This document shows, one piece after another, positions 8,505 through 15,947 of a stretch of DNA of 64,000 bases. The notes below the pieces were generated by a model. That model did no database searches, was not told the origin of the DNA, and worked only from the letters and a program-made list of their open reading frames with translations. The stretch is from Pontibacter pamirensis. GTDB taxonomy: Bacteria > Bacteroidota > Bacteroidia > Cytophagales > Hymenobacteraceae. The stretch spans positions 62,001 through 126,000 of the forward strand of contig NZ_SSNI01000014.1 of the NCBI RefSeq assembly GCF_010015475.1, written 5' to 3'. The translations under genes and the position numbers were made by a program. Numbering within the stretch: the stretch's first letter is position 1; each line of letters begins with the position of its first letter.

Positions 8505-9545
8505 ATGTTACGTGTCCCCCAATCGCCTCCCTCCATTTCAGTTCTTCCTGCCGGGGTGCCAAGGCCACTGTGGTCGGTTATGATTCCGGTCTACAACTGT
8601 GCCGACTATATACCTGAAGCATTACATAGTGTGCTGGCTCAGTGTATAGGAGAGGAACAAATGCAGATAGAAGTTGTAGATGATGCTAGCACCGATGCAG
8701 ATGTGGAGGCCATTGTACGCGAAATAGGTGGAGGAAGAGTCGCCTACCATCGTCAACCGGAGAACGTGGGTAGCCTGCGTAATTTTGAAACTTGCATCAA
8801 CCGCGCTCGAGGCAGGCTGGTACACCTGCTACACGGAGACGACCGGGTGAAGCAGGGTTTCTACCGTAAAATAGCCTTTCTCTTCGAACAATTCCCAGCG
8901 GCAGGAGCTGCTTTCTGCAGATATAGTTTCATCGACAAGACAGGTAACTGGTCTCACAACACCCCTCGTGAAGCCAAAAAAGATACAATTTTAAATAACT
9001 GGTTTGTCCAGATTTGCAAGAAGCAGCGTATCCAGTATGCTTCTATGGTAGTGCGTCGTGAGGTATATGAGCATTTGGGAAGCTTTTATGGAATGCCTTA
9101 CGGAGAGGATTGGGAAATGTGGGTACGCATCGCCCGGTATTATTCTATAGCTTATACTCCTGAAATTCTTGCAGAATACCGGCTGCTAGATGATTCTATG
9201 TCCAATCGTATGGAATCTTCCGGTCAAAGTTTGTTTTTACTGCTCAAATCTCGTGCGCTTATACAGGAGCATATTTTGCAGGAGCGTATACCTGAAAGCA
9301 TAAAAAAAAATATTATTGCTGAAGGAAAAAAGCATTGCGCTCTTTATTGCATAGCATTAGCTAGTAATATTCATAAGAAAACTCATAACAGATTATTAGC
9401 TAAGGAATATATTATAACTGCCCTTCATTTAAGTAAAAAACCTTCTGTTGTTTTACGTGTTCTAAAATTTTGTTTGAAGTTGACTCTCATGAAATTTTCT
9501 GCTCGTCCTTTTACTGTTTTAGGCATTTTGAATCACTATACTTAA
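8505..9545 (+). CDS. Family 2 glycosyltransferase, copy 1 of tandem mosaic pair
   Basis: A 346-residue GT-A fold glycosyltransferase that would transfer a sugar from a nucleotide-sugar donor to a surface glycan or lipid-linked acceptor in the cytosol. Visible motifs are VMIPVYNCADYIPEAL at 25-40, the VVDDASTD acidic motif near 58-65, the DxD-type GDD at 111-113, and the GEDWEMW acceptor-side motif near residue 200. Bases 8515-8884 are identical to 9569-9938 in the next gene, covering residues ~4-127; the remaining 60% is clearly homologous but diverged. The C-terminal third is unusually AT-rich against its neighbours. Thirteen bp separate it from copy 2, so the two are surely co-transcribed. 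Confidence 0.88.
   Translation: MLRVPQSPPSISVLPAGVPRPLWSVMIPVYNCADYIPEALHSVLAQCIGEEQMQIEVVDDASTDADVEAIVREIGGGRVAYHRQPENVGSLRNFETCINRARGRLVHLLHGDDRVKQGFYRKIAFLFEQFPAAGAAFCRYSFIDKTGNWSHNTPREAKKDTILNNWFVQICKKQRIQYASMVVRREVYEHLGSFYGMPYGEDWEMWVRIARYYSIAYTPEILAEYRLLDDSMSNRMESSGQSLFLLLKSRALIQEHILQERIPESIKKNIIAEGKKHCALYCIALASNIHKKTHNRLLAKEYIITALHLSKKPSVVLRVLKFCLKLTLMKFSARPFTVLGILNHYT
8515..8884 (+). repeat. Exact 370-bp direct repeat, copy A
   Basis: Compared base by base with 9569-9938 I find no difference. The block starts 10 nt inside the glycosyltransferase gene and ends just before a Phe codon third-base change at 8885. Beyond it DNA similarity collapses except for a 35-bp exact island at 9054-9088 matching 10108-10142. 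Confidence 0.95.
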
Positions 9546-9558
9546 TTTTTAGTGTAGC

Positions 9559-10536
9559 ATGTTGCGTATCCCCCAATCGCCTCCCTCCATTTCAGTTCTT
9601 CCTGCCGGGGTGCCAAGGCCACTGTGGTCGGTTATGATTCCGGTCTACAACTGTGCCGACTATATACCTGAAGCATTACATAGTGTGCTGGCTCAGTGTA
9701 TAGGAGAGGAACAAATGCAGATAGAAGTTGTAGATGATGCTAGCACCGATGCAGATGTGGAGGCCATTGTACGCGAAATAGGTGGAGGAAGAGTCGCCTA
9801 CCATCGTCAACCGGAGAACGTGGGTAGCCTGCGTAATTTTGAAACTTGCATCAACCGCGCTCGAGGCAGGCTGGTACACCTGCTACACGGAGACGACCGG
9901 GTGAAGCAGGGTTTCTACCGTAAAATAGCCTTTCTCTTTGAACAATTCCCAGCGGCAGGAGCTGCCTTTTCAAATTACTTAGATATAGATTCTGAAGGGA
10001 AAACTATCAAACTTCACAAATCATTAGCTGAAAAAGATGAAATTTTAAAAGATGGATTACTAAAAATTGCTGAGCATCAGTATATTCAATATGTTTCTAT
10101 AGTAGTACGTCGTGAGGTATATGAGCATTTGGGAAGCTTTTACGGTGGTGTTTATGGAGAAGACTGGGAAATGTGGGCACGAATTGCCAGGGTTTATTCG
10201 ATTGCTTATTCTCCTGAAACTCTTGCTGAATACAGGAAGCATCAAGGTTCGATTTCTTGGCCAAAGAATGAGACAGGACAGAATACAAAAGATTTAGCGA
10301 TTGTCTTAAACATTATTGAAAATTATCTACCAGATGATAAGAAGTGTATCATGAGTAAAACGAAAAAAAGTTGTGCACTTTTTTGTTTAGCCAAAGCGAA
10401 CATTATTTTAGGTGAATCAGGTAATGAATTAGCTGCCCTGACACAGGTAAAACTAGCACTTAGTCTAAATAAATCGCCCTTACTTTATTATCACATTGTA
10501 AAATTTTATATTAAGCTTGTTTTTAAAAAATATTAG
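9559..10536 (+). CDS. Family 2 glycosyltransferase, copy 2 of tandem mosaic pair
   Basis: A 325-residue GT-A glycosyltransferase. Residues 1-137 match copy 1 except position 4 (Ile for Val), then the sequences diverge from residue 138 on. The C-terminal half keeps the family's GEDWEMWARIA motif near 200 and the VVRREVYEHLGSFYG segment, but differs over most of the acceptor side and the helical tail. Since the N-terminal half of GT-A enzymes binds the nucleotide-sugar and the C-terminal half the acceptor, the pair may use one donor on two acceptors; this is inference. The tail is Lys/Ile/Asn rich and AT-rich. No terminator of real strength follows; a weak GCAGG/CCTGC hairpin is at 10557-10575. 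Confidence 0.88.
   Translation: MLRIPQSPPSISVLPAGVPRPLWSVMIPVYNCADYIPEALHSVLAQCIGEEQMQIEVVDDASTDADVEAIVREIGGGRVAYHRQPENVGSLRNFETCINRARGRLVHLLHGDDRVKQGFYRKIAFLFEQFPAAGAAFSNYLDIDSEGKTIKLHKSLAEKDEILKDGLLKIAEHQYIQYVSIVVRREVYEHLGSFYGGVYGEDWEMWARIARVYSIAYSPETLAEYRKHQGSISWPKNETGQNTKDLAIVLNIIENYLPDDKKCIMSKTKKSCALFCLAKANIILGESGNELAALTQVKLALSLNKSPLLYYHIVKFYIKLVFKKY
9569..9938 (+). repeat. Exact 370-bp direct repeat, copy B
   Basis: Identical to 8515-8884; see copy A. The two copies are 1,054 bp apart in register. Silent sites are as conserved as replacement sites, so the identity is recent or maintained by gene conversion rather than by protein constraint. Confidence 0.95.
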
Positions 10537-10744
10537 ATGATAAAGGTAGGGTTTAGGCAGGTTTTACACCCTGCTTAACATAATATAAATTATAAGACTT
10601 ATAATATACGACGTAAAACATCTATTTTAAGTGTCACTCATAATATACTTTATGTTAAATAGGTATAACTTTTCCGACTCGTAAAACTTTTGTCTGACTC
10701 TTTAGTATGCTTGAAAGAAACCTTTACGAATAAACTGAAAACAA

Positions 10745-11146
10745 ATGAATTTAACATTAGAGCAAGCACAAGCGGCTTTAAACGCAGCTAAAGAGAAAGC
10801 ACAGGAACTAGACCTGAAAATGAACATTGCATTGGTAGACGCCGGTGCTAACTTAACAGCCTTTGCCCGTATGGATGGTGCTTGGCTTGGGTCTGTAGAC
10901 ATTGCCATAAAAAAAGCCAGAACAGCCCGCTTCTTTGACATGCCCACGGGCGATCTAGGTCAGGCGTCACAGCCAGGCGGTTCGCTTTATAACATTGAGC
11001 ACTCCAACGGTGGTCTTATTACGTTTCCTGGGGGAATTCCAATCAAAGACGGAAACGGCAAAATTATTGGTGCTATTGGTGTGTCTGGCAGCACAGTTGA
11101 AAACGACCATACGGTGGCCGAAGCCGGTATGAACGCTGTTAAATAA
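10745..11146 (+). CDS. GlcG/HbpS-family (DUF336) protein
   Basis: A 133-residue protein of the HbpS/GlcG (PF03928) family. The opening '[20 protein letters not shown]', the central '[20 protein letters not shown]' and the late segment '[20 protein letters not shown]' are the family's conserved blocks. HbpS of Streptomyces binds haem and senses redox stress; most homologues have no proven role. There is no signal peptide here, so it should be cytosolic. It stands alone after the glycosyltransferase pair and shares a bidirectional terminator with the convergent GapN-type gene. Confidence 0.82.
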   Translation: MNLTLEQAQAALNAAKEKAQELDLKMNIALVDAGANLTAFARMDGAWLGSVDIAIKKARTARFFDMPTGDLGQASQPGGSLYNIEHSNGGLITFPGGIPIKDGNGKIIGAIGVSGSTVENDHTVAEAGMNAVK

Positions 11147-11165
11147 GATACCGCATATCAATTAC

Positions 11166-11210
11166 ATTACAAAAGGAGTCGCAGTATATGGCCACGACTC
11201 CTTTTGTAAT
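11166..11210. terminator. Bidirectional terminator, 16-bp perfect stem
   Basis: ATTACAAAAGGAGTCG (11166-11181) and its exact reverse complement (11195-11210) surround a 13-nt loop. The A-rich outer part becomes a T run on either strand, so it can end both the HbpS-like gene and the convergent dehydrogenase gene. Confidence 0.85.
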
Positions 11211-11232
11211 TTGCTTCAAATTTATGGCTTCT

Positions 11233-12882
11233 CTAGAAAATATACTTTGTACTCAGAAAGTTAGAGTTTCCCTCGTTCACAATTTCATTAATGAGCTTCT
11301 TGTTGTTCTCATTGAGCTTCGTGGCCACCAGCGAGCGGATGGAGAATGAACGCAAAGCATCTACCACTGACAAAGTGCCTTCTGCACTGTCTTTACGACC
11401 CGTAAATGGAAACGTGTCTGGTCCCCGCTGGCACTGGCAGTTAATATTCACGCGGCTCACTTGGTTCACCAGCGGGTCAATAAGCGAGGCAGTCTCGGCA
11501 GCATCGTTGCTGAAAATACTGACCTGCTGCCCGTGAGTAGATTCAATTAAATACTGAATTGGCTCCTCCAGGTCATCAAAAGGAACGACTGGAATAACTG
11601 GTCCGAATTGCTCTTCCCGGTATACTTTCATGTCTTTATTTACAGGGTAAAGTATGGCAGGATATACAAAAGACTCAAACGAAGTCCCTCCTCCTCTATT
11701 TACCACGGCTGCGCCATGTGCGGCGGCATCATCAATCAGGTCTTTCAGGTAAGCAGGCTTATGCGGCTCCGGCAATGGCGTTAGAGCAACCCCTTTCTCC
11801 CATGGCATCCCAATCTTCAGTTTACCGACAGCTTCACTTAACTGCTCCAGGAACTGATCCACCTTCGAGCGGTGCACAAATATTATTTTAAGAGCTGTAC
11901 AGCGCTGCCCGTTAAAAGAAAGCGCACCGAGCACTGTTTCAGAAACAGCCAGTTTCACATCCGCATTTTCTGTCACTATGGCGGCATTCTTAGCGTCCAG
12001 TCCAAGTATGGCCCGCAACCTGTTCACCTTCGGGTGGAGCTTCTTTAGTTCATCAGCTACTTTGCTTGAGCCTATCAACGTCAAAACATTTATTTTACCA
12101 GACTGCATCAGTGCCGGCACAATGGCATGCCCGCGACCGTAAATAGTGTTGACTACTCCTTTCGGGAAACACTCCTTAAAAGCCTGCAGTAGTGGGTAGT
12201 GCAGTAGCGTACCATGCTTCGGTGGCTTGAACAACAGGGTATTACCCATAATAAGGGCAGGAATAAGCGTGGTAAACGTTTCGTTCAGCGGGTAGTTGAA
12301 TGGCCCCATACATAGCACCACTCCCAGCGGCGAACGACGGATTTGGGCTACAATCCCCTGCTCAATATCGAAGCGGGAAGAATCGCGGTCTAGGTCTTTA
12401 AGGGCATCAATGGTTGCATATATATACTCCACTGTCCTGTCAAATTCCTTCACAGAATCAGCAACAGACTTACCTATTTCCCACATAATGAGCTTCACAA
12501 CAATATCTTTCTGCTCAATCATTTTATGTGTAAACTGCTCTACACAGCGGATGCGGTCCTGTACGCTCATGGTCGGCCACTGTCCGCGGCCATTGTTGTA
12601 AGCTGCCACAGCTGCATCCAACGATTCCATTGCTTCCTTTTCCGTACAAACGGGGTAAGTGCCAATAACCTTGCGTTTAAAGCCTTCAGGTGTTTTAACA
12701 GCTACCGGAGAGTAAACTATATGCACAGCTCCCTCCCACTGTTTCATTTCTCCGTCAGACAGGAATTCGCGCTGATGGATTTCCTGTTTCAGCTTAAATT
12801 CTTCTGGAATTTGATTTTCCTCAACAAAAATTGATTTTACCTGGTCTTCTGTTGCATTCTCTGCAAAGTCAGTTACACTCAT
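11233..12882 (-). CDS. gapN: NADP-dependent glyceraldehyde-3-phosphate dehydrogenase-type aldehyde dehydrogenase
   Basis: A 549-residue aldehyde dehydrogenase superfamily enzyme most like the non-phosphorylating GapN group, which oxidises glyceraldehyde-3-phosphate directly to 3-phosphoglycerate with NADP. The catalytic Cys is C328 in FNGQRCTA. The segment GPFNYPLNETFTTLIPAL near 200 is a typical ALDH cofactor-domain block, and IGSSKVADE resembles the GS-x-x-x-G loop. The general-base Glu that normally sits 34 residues before the Cys is Gly294 here, in LGLDAKN in place of the usual ELGGK. An extra ~60 residues precede the ALDH core. The specific GapN assignment is from overall similarity and remains less sure than the superfamily. 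Confidence 0.75.
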   Translation of the reverse strand: MSVTDFAENATEDQVKSIFVEENQIPEEFKLKQEIHQREFLSDGEMKQWEGAVHIVYSPVAVKTPEGFKRKVIGTYPVCTEKEAMESLDAAVAAYNNGRGQWPTMSVQDRIRCVEQFTHKMIEQKDIVVKLIMWEIGKSVADSVKEFDRTVEYIYATIDALKDLDRDSSRFDIEQGIVAQIRRSPLGVVLCMGPFNYPLNETFTTLIPALIMGNTLLFKPPKHGTLLHYPLLQAFKECFPKGVVNTIYGRGHAIVPALMQSGKINVLTLIGSSKVADELKKLHPKVNRLRAILGLDAKNAAIVTENADVKLAVSETVLGALSFNGQRCTALKIIFVHRSKVDQFLEQLSEAVGKLKIGMPWEKGVALTPLPEPHKPAYLKDLIDDAAAHGAAVVNRGGGTSFESFVYPAILYPVNKDMKVYREEQFGPVIPVVPFDDLEEPIQYLIESTHGQQVSIFSNDAAETASLIDPLVNQVSRVNINCQCQRGPDTFPFTGRKDSAEGTLSVVDALRSFSIRSLVATKLNENNKKLINEIVNEGNSNFLSTKYIF

Positions 12883-13293
12883 TGCACGTTATTTAGATTT
12901 TACAATAATCATGAAGCAGCTCTTTTAATGTAATCTTGTGTCAACTCCAGCACCATAAGTGAAGGAGCTGGTAAAATTACACACCAATACCCGTAGCTAC
13001 TTTAAGTGCCACAAAATTAGAAGTTGTTTTTGAATTGTAAAATATAAACTCATAATTGTTGCTTAAATAGTAATTATGAAAGCATAATAATATTATTTTA
13101 CTAACAAGTGTTAGGTTATTCTATATAGCTAGAAAGGCACTAATTACTTGCCGCGAAATGAAAAATCCTACGCTGCTATAAGGCGCAGCATCTCTTCTCT
13201 TTGTATCTTGTTTTCTGTTTTGCAACAGATGTAGAAACTGCTCAGGCTGACGGAAAGATGTACTTGGTTGGGCGGATACGAACAGCTAAAATT
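12883..13293. other. Non-coding, AT-rich upstream region of the gapN-type gene
   Basis: No convincing gene in about 410 bp. The part next to the gapN-type gene is AT-rich and contains a promoter-like box at 13012-13019 on the minus strand. An open frame starting at 13201 on the + strand runs antisense through the holin-like gene and looks non-coding. Confidence 0.6.
13012..13019 (-). promoter_or_regulatory. Minus-strand -7 box TAATTTTG for the gapN-type gene
   Basis: The + strand CAAAATTA reads TAATTTTG on the minus strand, a full TAnnTTTG match. It would give a leader of about 125 nt before the gene's ATG at 12882. No good -33 element was found, so confidence is modest. Confidence 0.35.
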
Positions 13294-13329
13294 AAAAAGG
13301 TCCTGCATCAGTATGTGCAGGACCTTTTT
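13294..13329 (-). terminator. Terminator of the holin-like gene
   Basis: A 14-bp perfect stem, AAAAAGGTCCTGCA (13294-13307) with TGCAGGACCTTTTT (13316-13329), and an 8-nt loop. It lies 18 nt after the holin-like stop on the minus strand. It would work in both directions. Confidence 0.85.
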
Positions 13330-13347
13330 AATTATGGTCAGGTAGAA

Positions 13348-13752
13348 TTACTTGGCAGCTATACGCATCTCTTTTTGCTGCGGTGCCTGCTCCAGGATAG
13401 TGTAATCATCATTTCCGCCCCTAACCCAGCTAACAGCTGCAATGGCCAGTGCCGTTACAAGGGCAATAATGAATGCAGGCAAAAAGCCATCAATTTTGAA
13501 ATTACCCACCAACTTGTCAACCAGTTTTATCATCAAGGCAACCACGAACAAACTGACGATGGCCTCCAATAAGAAGAAGGTAACAAGGTTGAGTAAGCCG
13601 CTAAGAAGCCACCCTATGGTCGCATTTAAAATGGCAACCAGAAAAGCCACCCACAGCGCAGTCCAGAAGCTTTTAACATGTACACTGGACATGGCATACG
13701 CCAGTATTAAAATAACGCCGGCAGTAACAAATAAATTAATGATGAATTCCAT
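13348..13752 (-). CDS. Phage-holin-family (4TMS) small membrane protein
   Basis: A 134-residue protein made of four hydrophobic helices (about 4-20, 28-52, 57-78 and 90-112) joined by short loops, fitting the PF04020 'phage holin 4TMS' superfamily common in non-phage contexts of Bacteroidota. The name is historical: there is no endolysin or phage gene nearby, so a lysis role is unlikely. The C-terminal ~22 residues are polar. An inverted repeat (13751-13759 with 13778-13786) overlaps the ATG and could form a hairpin in the mRNA over the start. Confidence 0.8.
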   Translation of the reverse strand: MEFIINLFVTAGVILILAYAMSSVHVKSFWTALWVAFLVAILNATIGWLLSGLLNLVTFFLLEAIVSLFVVALMIKLVDKLVGNFKIDGFLPAFIIALVTALAIAAVSWVRGGNDDYTILEQAPQQKEMRIAAK

Positions 13753-13786
13753 AGTGTTCGTTTGTTTTTGAACTATAGAACACTAT
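13751..13786 (-). promoter_or_regulatory. Inverted repeat over the start codon of the holin-like gene
   Basis: ATAGTGTTC (13751-13759) and GAACACTAT (13778-13786) are perfect 9-bp complements with an 18-nt spacer. One arm contains the first bases of the ATG, so an mRNA hairpin would hide the start. It could instead be a DNA operator. Confidence 0.4.
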
Positions 13787-13820
13787 TACGCATGCAGCAT
13801 TGGTTTTGATAATAAAATTA

Positions 13821-14507
13821 TCAGTTCCGATACTCAGGCTTCAGCTTATTGCGGTAATTTGCCTCAAATTTATCTACTTTGGGTCTTGCCACAGAAACAA
13901 CATATGGGTCTGTGGGATTGATGCGGTAATAGTCCTGGTGGTATTCTTCTGCCTCCCAGAACTTCTTGAAGGGCTGCACTATCGTAACAATGTCATCCCT
14001 ATAAGTACCTGCTTCGTCTAACCGGCGCACATAGTTTTCTACGACGCTTTTTTCTTCGGGTGTGCGGTAAAATACCACAGAACGGTATTGTTTGCCATAA
14101 TCGGGGCCTTGTCTGTTGAGCGTAGTCGGATCGTGCGTAGCAAAAAACACCTCTACCAACTCCTGGTAAGAAATTTCCTCAGGATTATAGTACACTTGTA
14201 CTGCCTCTGCATAATCCGTCTCACCGGCGCTTACTTCAGAGTAAGTAGGATTTGCTTTGGTACCACCGGAATAACCTGATACAACAGCGTCCACCCCTTG
14301 CAAACGCTCAAAATAGGCTTCTGTACACCAAAAGCAGCCGCCAGCGAAAGTCGCCTTAGCTAAACCAGCTGTGTCCTCAGGCAATAACACCGAGCGGGTT
14401 TCACTCGTCAAACTGCTGGAATAGCGGTCGGTCGTAGCTTCGGTGCATGAATTAAAAAGAAGGAATAGGGGTAATAAGAAGTAAAAGTATAGTGGAAATG
14501 TTTTCAT
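13821..14507 (-). CDS. msrA: Peptide-methionine (S)-S-oxide reductase MsrA, lipoprotein
   Basis: A 228-residue MsrA that reduces methionine-S-sulfoxide in oxidised proteins. The active-site motif GCFWC is at 57-61 with C58 as catalytic Cys, followed by the family blocks 'GYSGGTKANPTYSEV' and 'THDPTTLNRQGPDYGKQYRS'. I place the start at the ATG at 14507 because it opens a lipoprotein signal (hydrophobic 4-19, lipobox FNSC, C21); the open frame reaches 11 codons further. Lipidation puts it at the envelope, where it would repair periplasmic proteins. No MsrB is adjacent. No hairpin terminator is evident. Confidence 0.93.
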   Translation of the reverse strand: MKTFPLYFYFLLPLFLLFNSCTEATTDRYSSSLTSETRSVLLPEDTAGLAKATFAGGCFWCTEAYFERLQGVDAVVSGYSGGTKANPTYSEVSAGETDYAEAVQVYYNPEEISYQELVEVFFATHDPTTLNRQGPDYGKQYRSVVFYRTPEEKSVVENYVRRLDEAGTYRDDIVTIVQPFKKFWEAEEYHQDYYRINPTDPYVVSVARPKVDKFEANYRNKLKPEYRN

Positions 14508-14562
14508 AGGATAAGTAAAGTGTTCATTCATAATAACCATAACAAGCTTTCGATGGATTTAG

Positions 14563-14593
14563 TTTGGACAGGGGCTCTTCCTGCCTATCTTTG
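14563..14593 (+). promoter_or_regulatory. Bacteroidota promoter for pabC (TTTG-N19-TATCTTTG)
   Basis: TTTG at 14563-14566 and TATCTTTG at 14586-14593 are separated by 19 nt, one of the two best full promoter matches in the window. Transcription should begin near 14599, giving a leader of about 20 nt before the pabC ATG. Confidence 0.7.
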
Positions 14594-14618
14594 ATTGTAA
14601 AGATAAGCATCTAACGTC

Positions 14619-15437
14619 ATGCAACTGCTCTATAACAACCGCCTGCTGCAGGAAACTGAGTTGCGGATGCCCCTCACGAACAGGGCCTTCCAGTATAACG
14701 ATGGTTTTTTTGAAACAATCATCATCAGGCAGGGCCGATTGAGCTTTTGGGAAGATCATGTGCAGCGCATGCAGGAAGCTGCCGTCTCATTGCAGTTGTC
14801 TTTACCGCCGTACCTCACCTCACCGGCCTTTCCGGAAAAGCTTCTGGACTTGGCCAAGCAACAGCAGGCAATGGAGCACGGGAGGCTAAAACTAAAGTTC
14901 TGGAGATCCGGCGCCGGCATCTATACCCCTGAAACAAATGAGGCAGATTGGCTGGCCACCGTAAAGCAGACCACGCCAGTTCCTATCCTTCCGCTGCAGG
15001 TGGGTCTCTGCAGGCAAGTCCGGACACAATATTCTTCCCTCTCCCATTTCAAAGGGCCTAACGCGCCTTTGTACGTTGTGGCATCAATTGAGAAAGACAC
15101 ACGAAACATGAATGATATGCTGCTGCTGGACTTGCAGAATCGTGTGGCTGAGTTCATTTCCTCCAATGTGTTCTGGATAAGAGATAACAAAGTTTATACT
15201 CCAGCCTTAGAAACAGGCTGTGTGAACGGTGTATTGCGACGCAACATTATGAGGTGGTGCCGGCAGAATGATATTGTAGTAGCAGAGGTTTTAGCCGATG
15301 TAGATCACCTGTATCATGCAGATGGCGTAATTTCAGCGAATGTTACTGGCATCAAGAGAATAGCAAGCATTGAGGAAATTTCACTGCCTACGCAACACCC
15401 GCTCATTGAAAAGCTATACAAAGGACTCTTTGAATAG
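14619..15437 (+). CDS. pabC: Class IV aminotransferase, probable 4-amino-4-deoxychorismate lyase
   Basis: A 272-residue PLP enzyme of the branched-chain aminotransferase/PabC fold. It opens with 'YNNRLLQETELRMPLTNRAF', then FQYNDGFFETI, a Lys-containing strand GRLKLKFWR near 90-98 that likely carries the Schiff-base lysine, and the LETGCVNGVLRRNI motif near 202-215, characteristic of lyase-type members. PabC makes p-aminobenzoate for folate by removing pyruvate from aminodeoxychorismate. pabB is at 62494 in the same window but not linked. D-amino-acid or branched-chain aminotransferase activity cannot be excluded from motifs alone. Confidence 0.78.
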   Translation: MQLLYNNRLLQETELRMPLTNRAFQYNDGFFETIIIRQGRLSFWEDHVQRMQEAAVSLQLSLPPYLTSPAFPEKLLDLAKQQQAMEHGRLKLKFWRSGAGIYTPETNEADWLATVKQTTPVPILPLQVGLCRQVRTQYSSLSHFKGPNAPLYVVASIEKDTRNMNDMLLLDLQNRVAEFISSNVFWIRDNKVYTPALETGCVNGVLRRNIMRWCRQNDIVVAEVLADVDHLYHADGVISANVTGIKRIASIEEISLPTQHPLIEKLYKGLFE

Positions 15438-15947
15438 AAATTTAAGCAGATACTAATTAAAATATTTGGTTAAAAGTAATATGCCTTCCATTTGAATAAT
15501 TTTAGGAAATCTATTTTATGACCTCCTAGACCTTTTTCTTAATAAAGAATGTTCAATGAACAAATAGCACTGATATCATGCTAAACGGTTCATTTTCATA
15601 CATATACAAATCTGTTCTATAAGTAGTATTTTTCATAGATGAAAAATAGTTAGAAAAGATAAAATTCTTACAAACTTATTCAAATTTTAGGTGTAATATA
15701 GTGTCGAGATATATAACACATTACGCATATTAATCTGCTTTATCATTAGAATAAAGCGCGGGGAATTTTGATAGCATTGTTTTATAAAGCCTCCACCATA
15801 CTATTTTTTGTATTATTTGTTTTAATCTGCTTTCAGGAGAAAGAGACTCTTTTTAACTAAAGATAGCCTCTAGCTATAGTATCCTATTCTACACACACAC
15901 AACTAAAATTACCTCTGTATTTATGTTTCATATTTATACTTATTCCT
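15438..15947. other. Long AT-rich intergenic region before the M4 protease
   Basis: A 510-bp stretch without a supported gene, strongly AT-rich. I found no exact TAnnTTTG box, no long inverted repeat and no RNA-gene signature by eye. It probably holds the regulatory region of the secreted protease, but no specific site can be named. Confidence 0.5.

Noticed and set aside
8622..8825. Identical antisense frames in both glycosyltransferase genes (also 9676-9879)
   Set aside because: They are identical only because the 370-bp block is identical. No coding signs of their own.
13201..13572. 123-codon open frame on the + strand
   Set aside because: It runs through the terminator hairpin at 13294-13329 and antisense to the holin-like gene, with a composition that has no domain or signal. 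The opposite strand encodes a clear four-TM protein.
13348..13752. Holin-like gene as a phage lysis module
   Set aside because: No endolysin, spanin or phage genes are adjacent; the PF04020 family is common in chromosomes outside phages.
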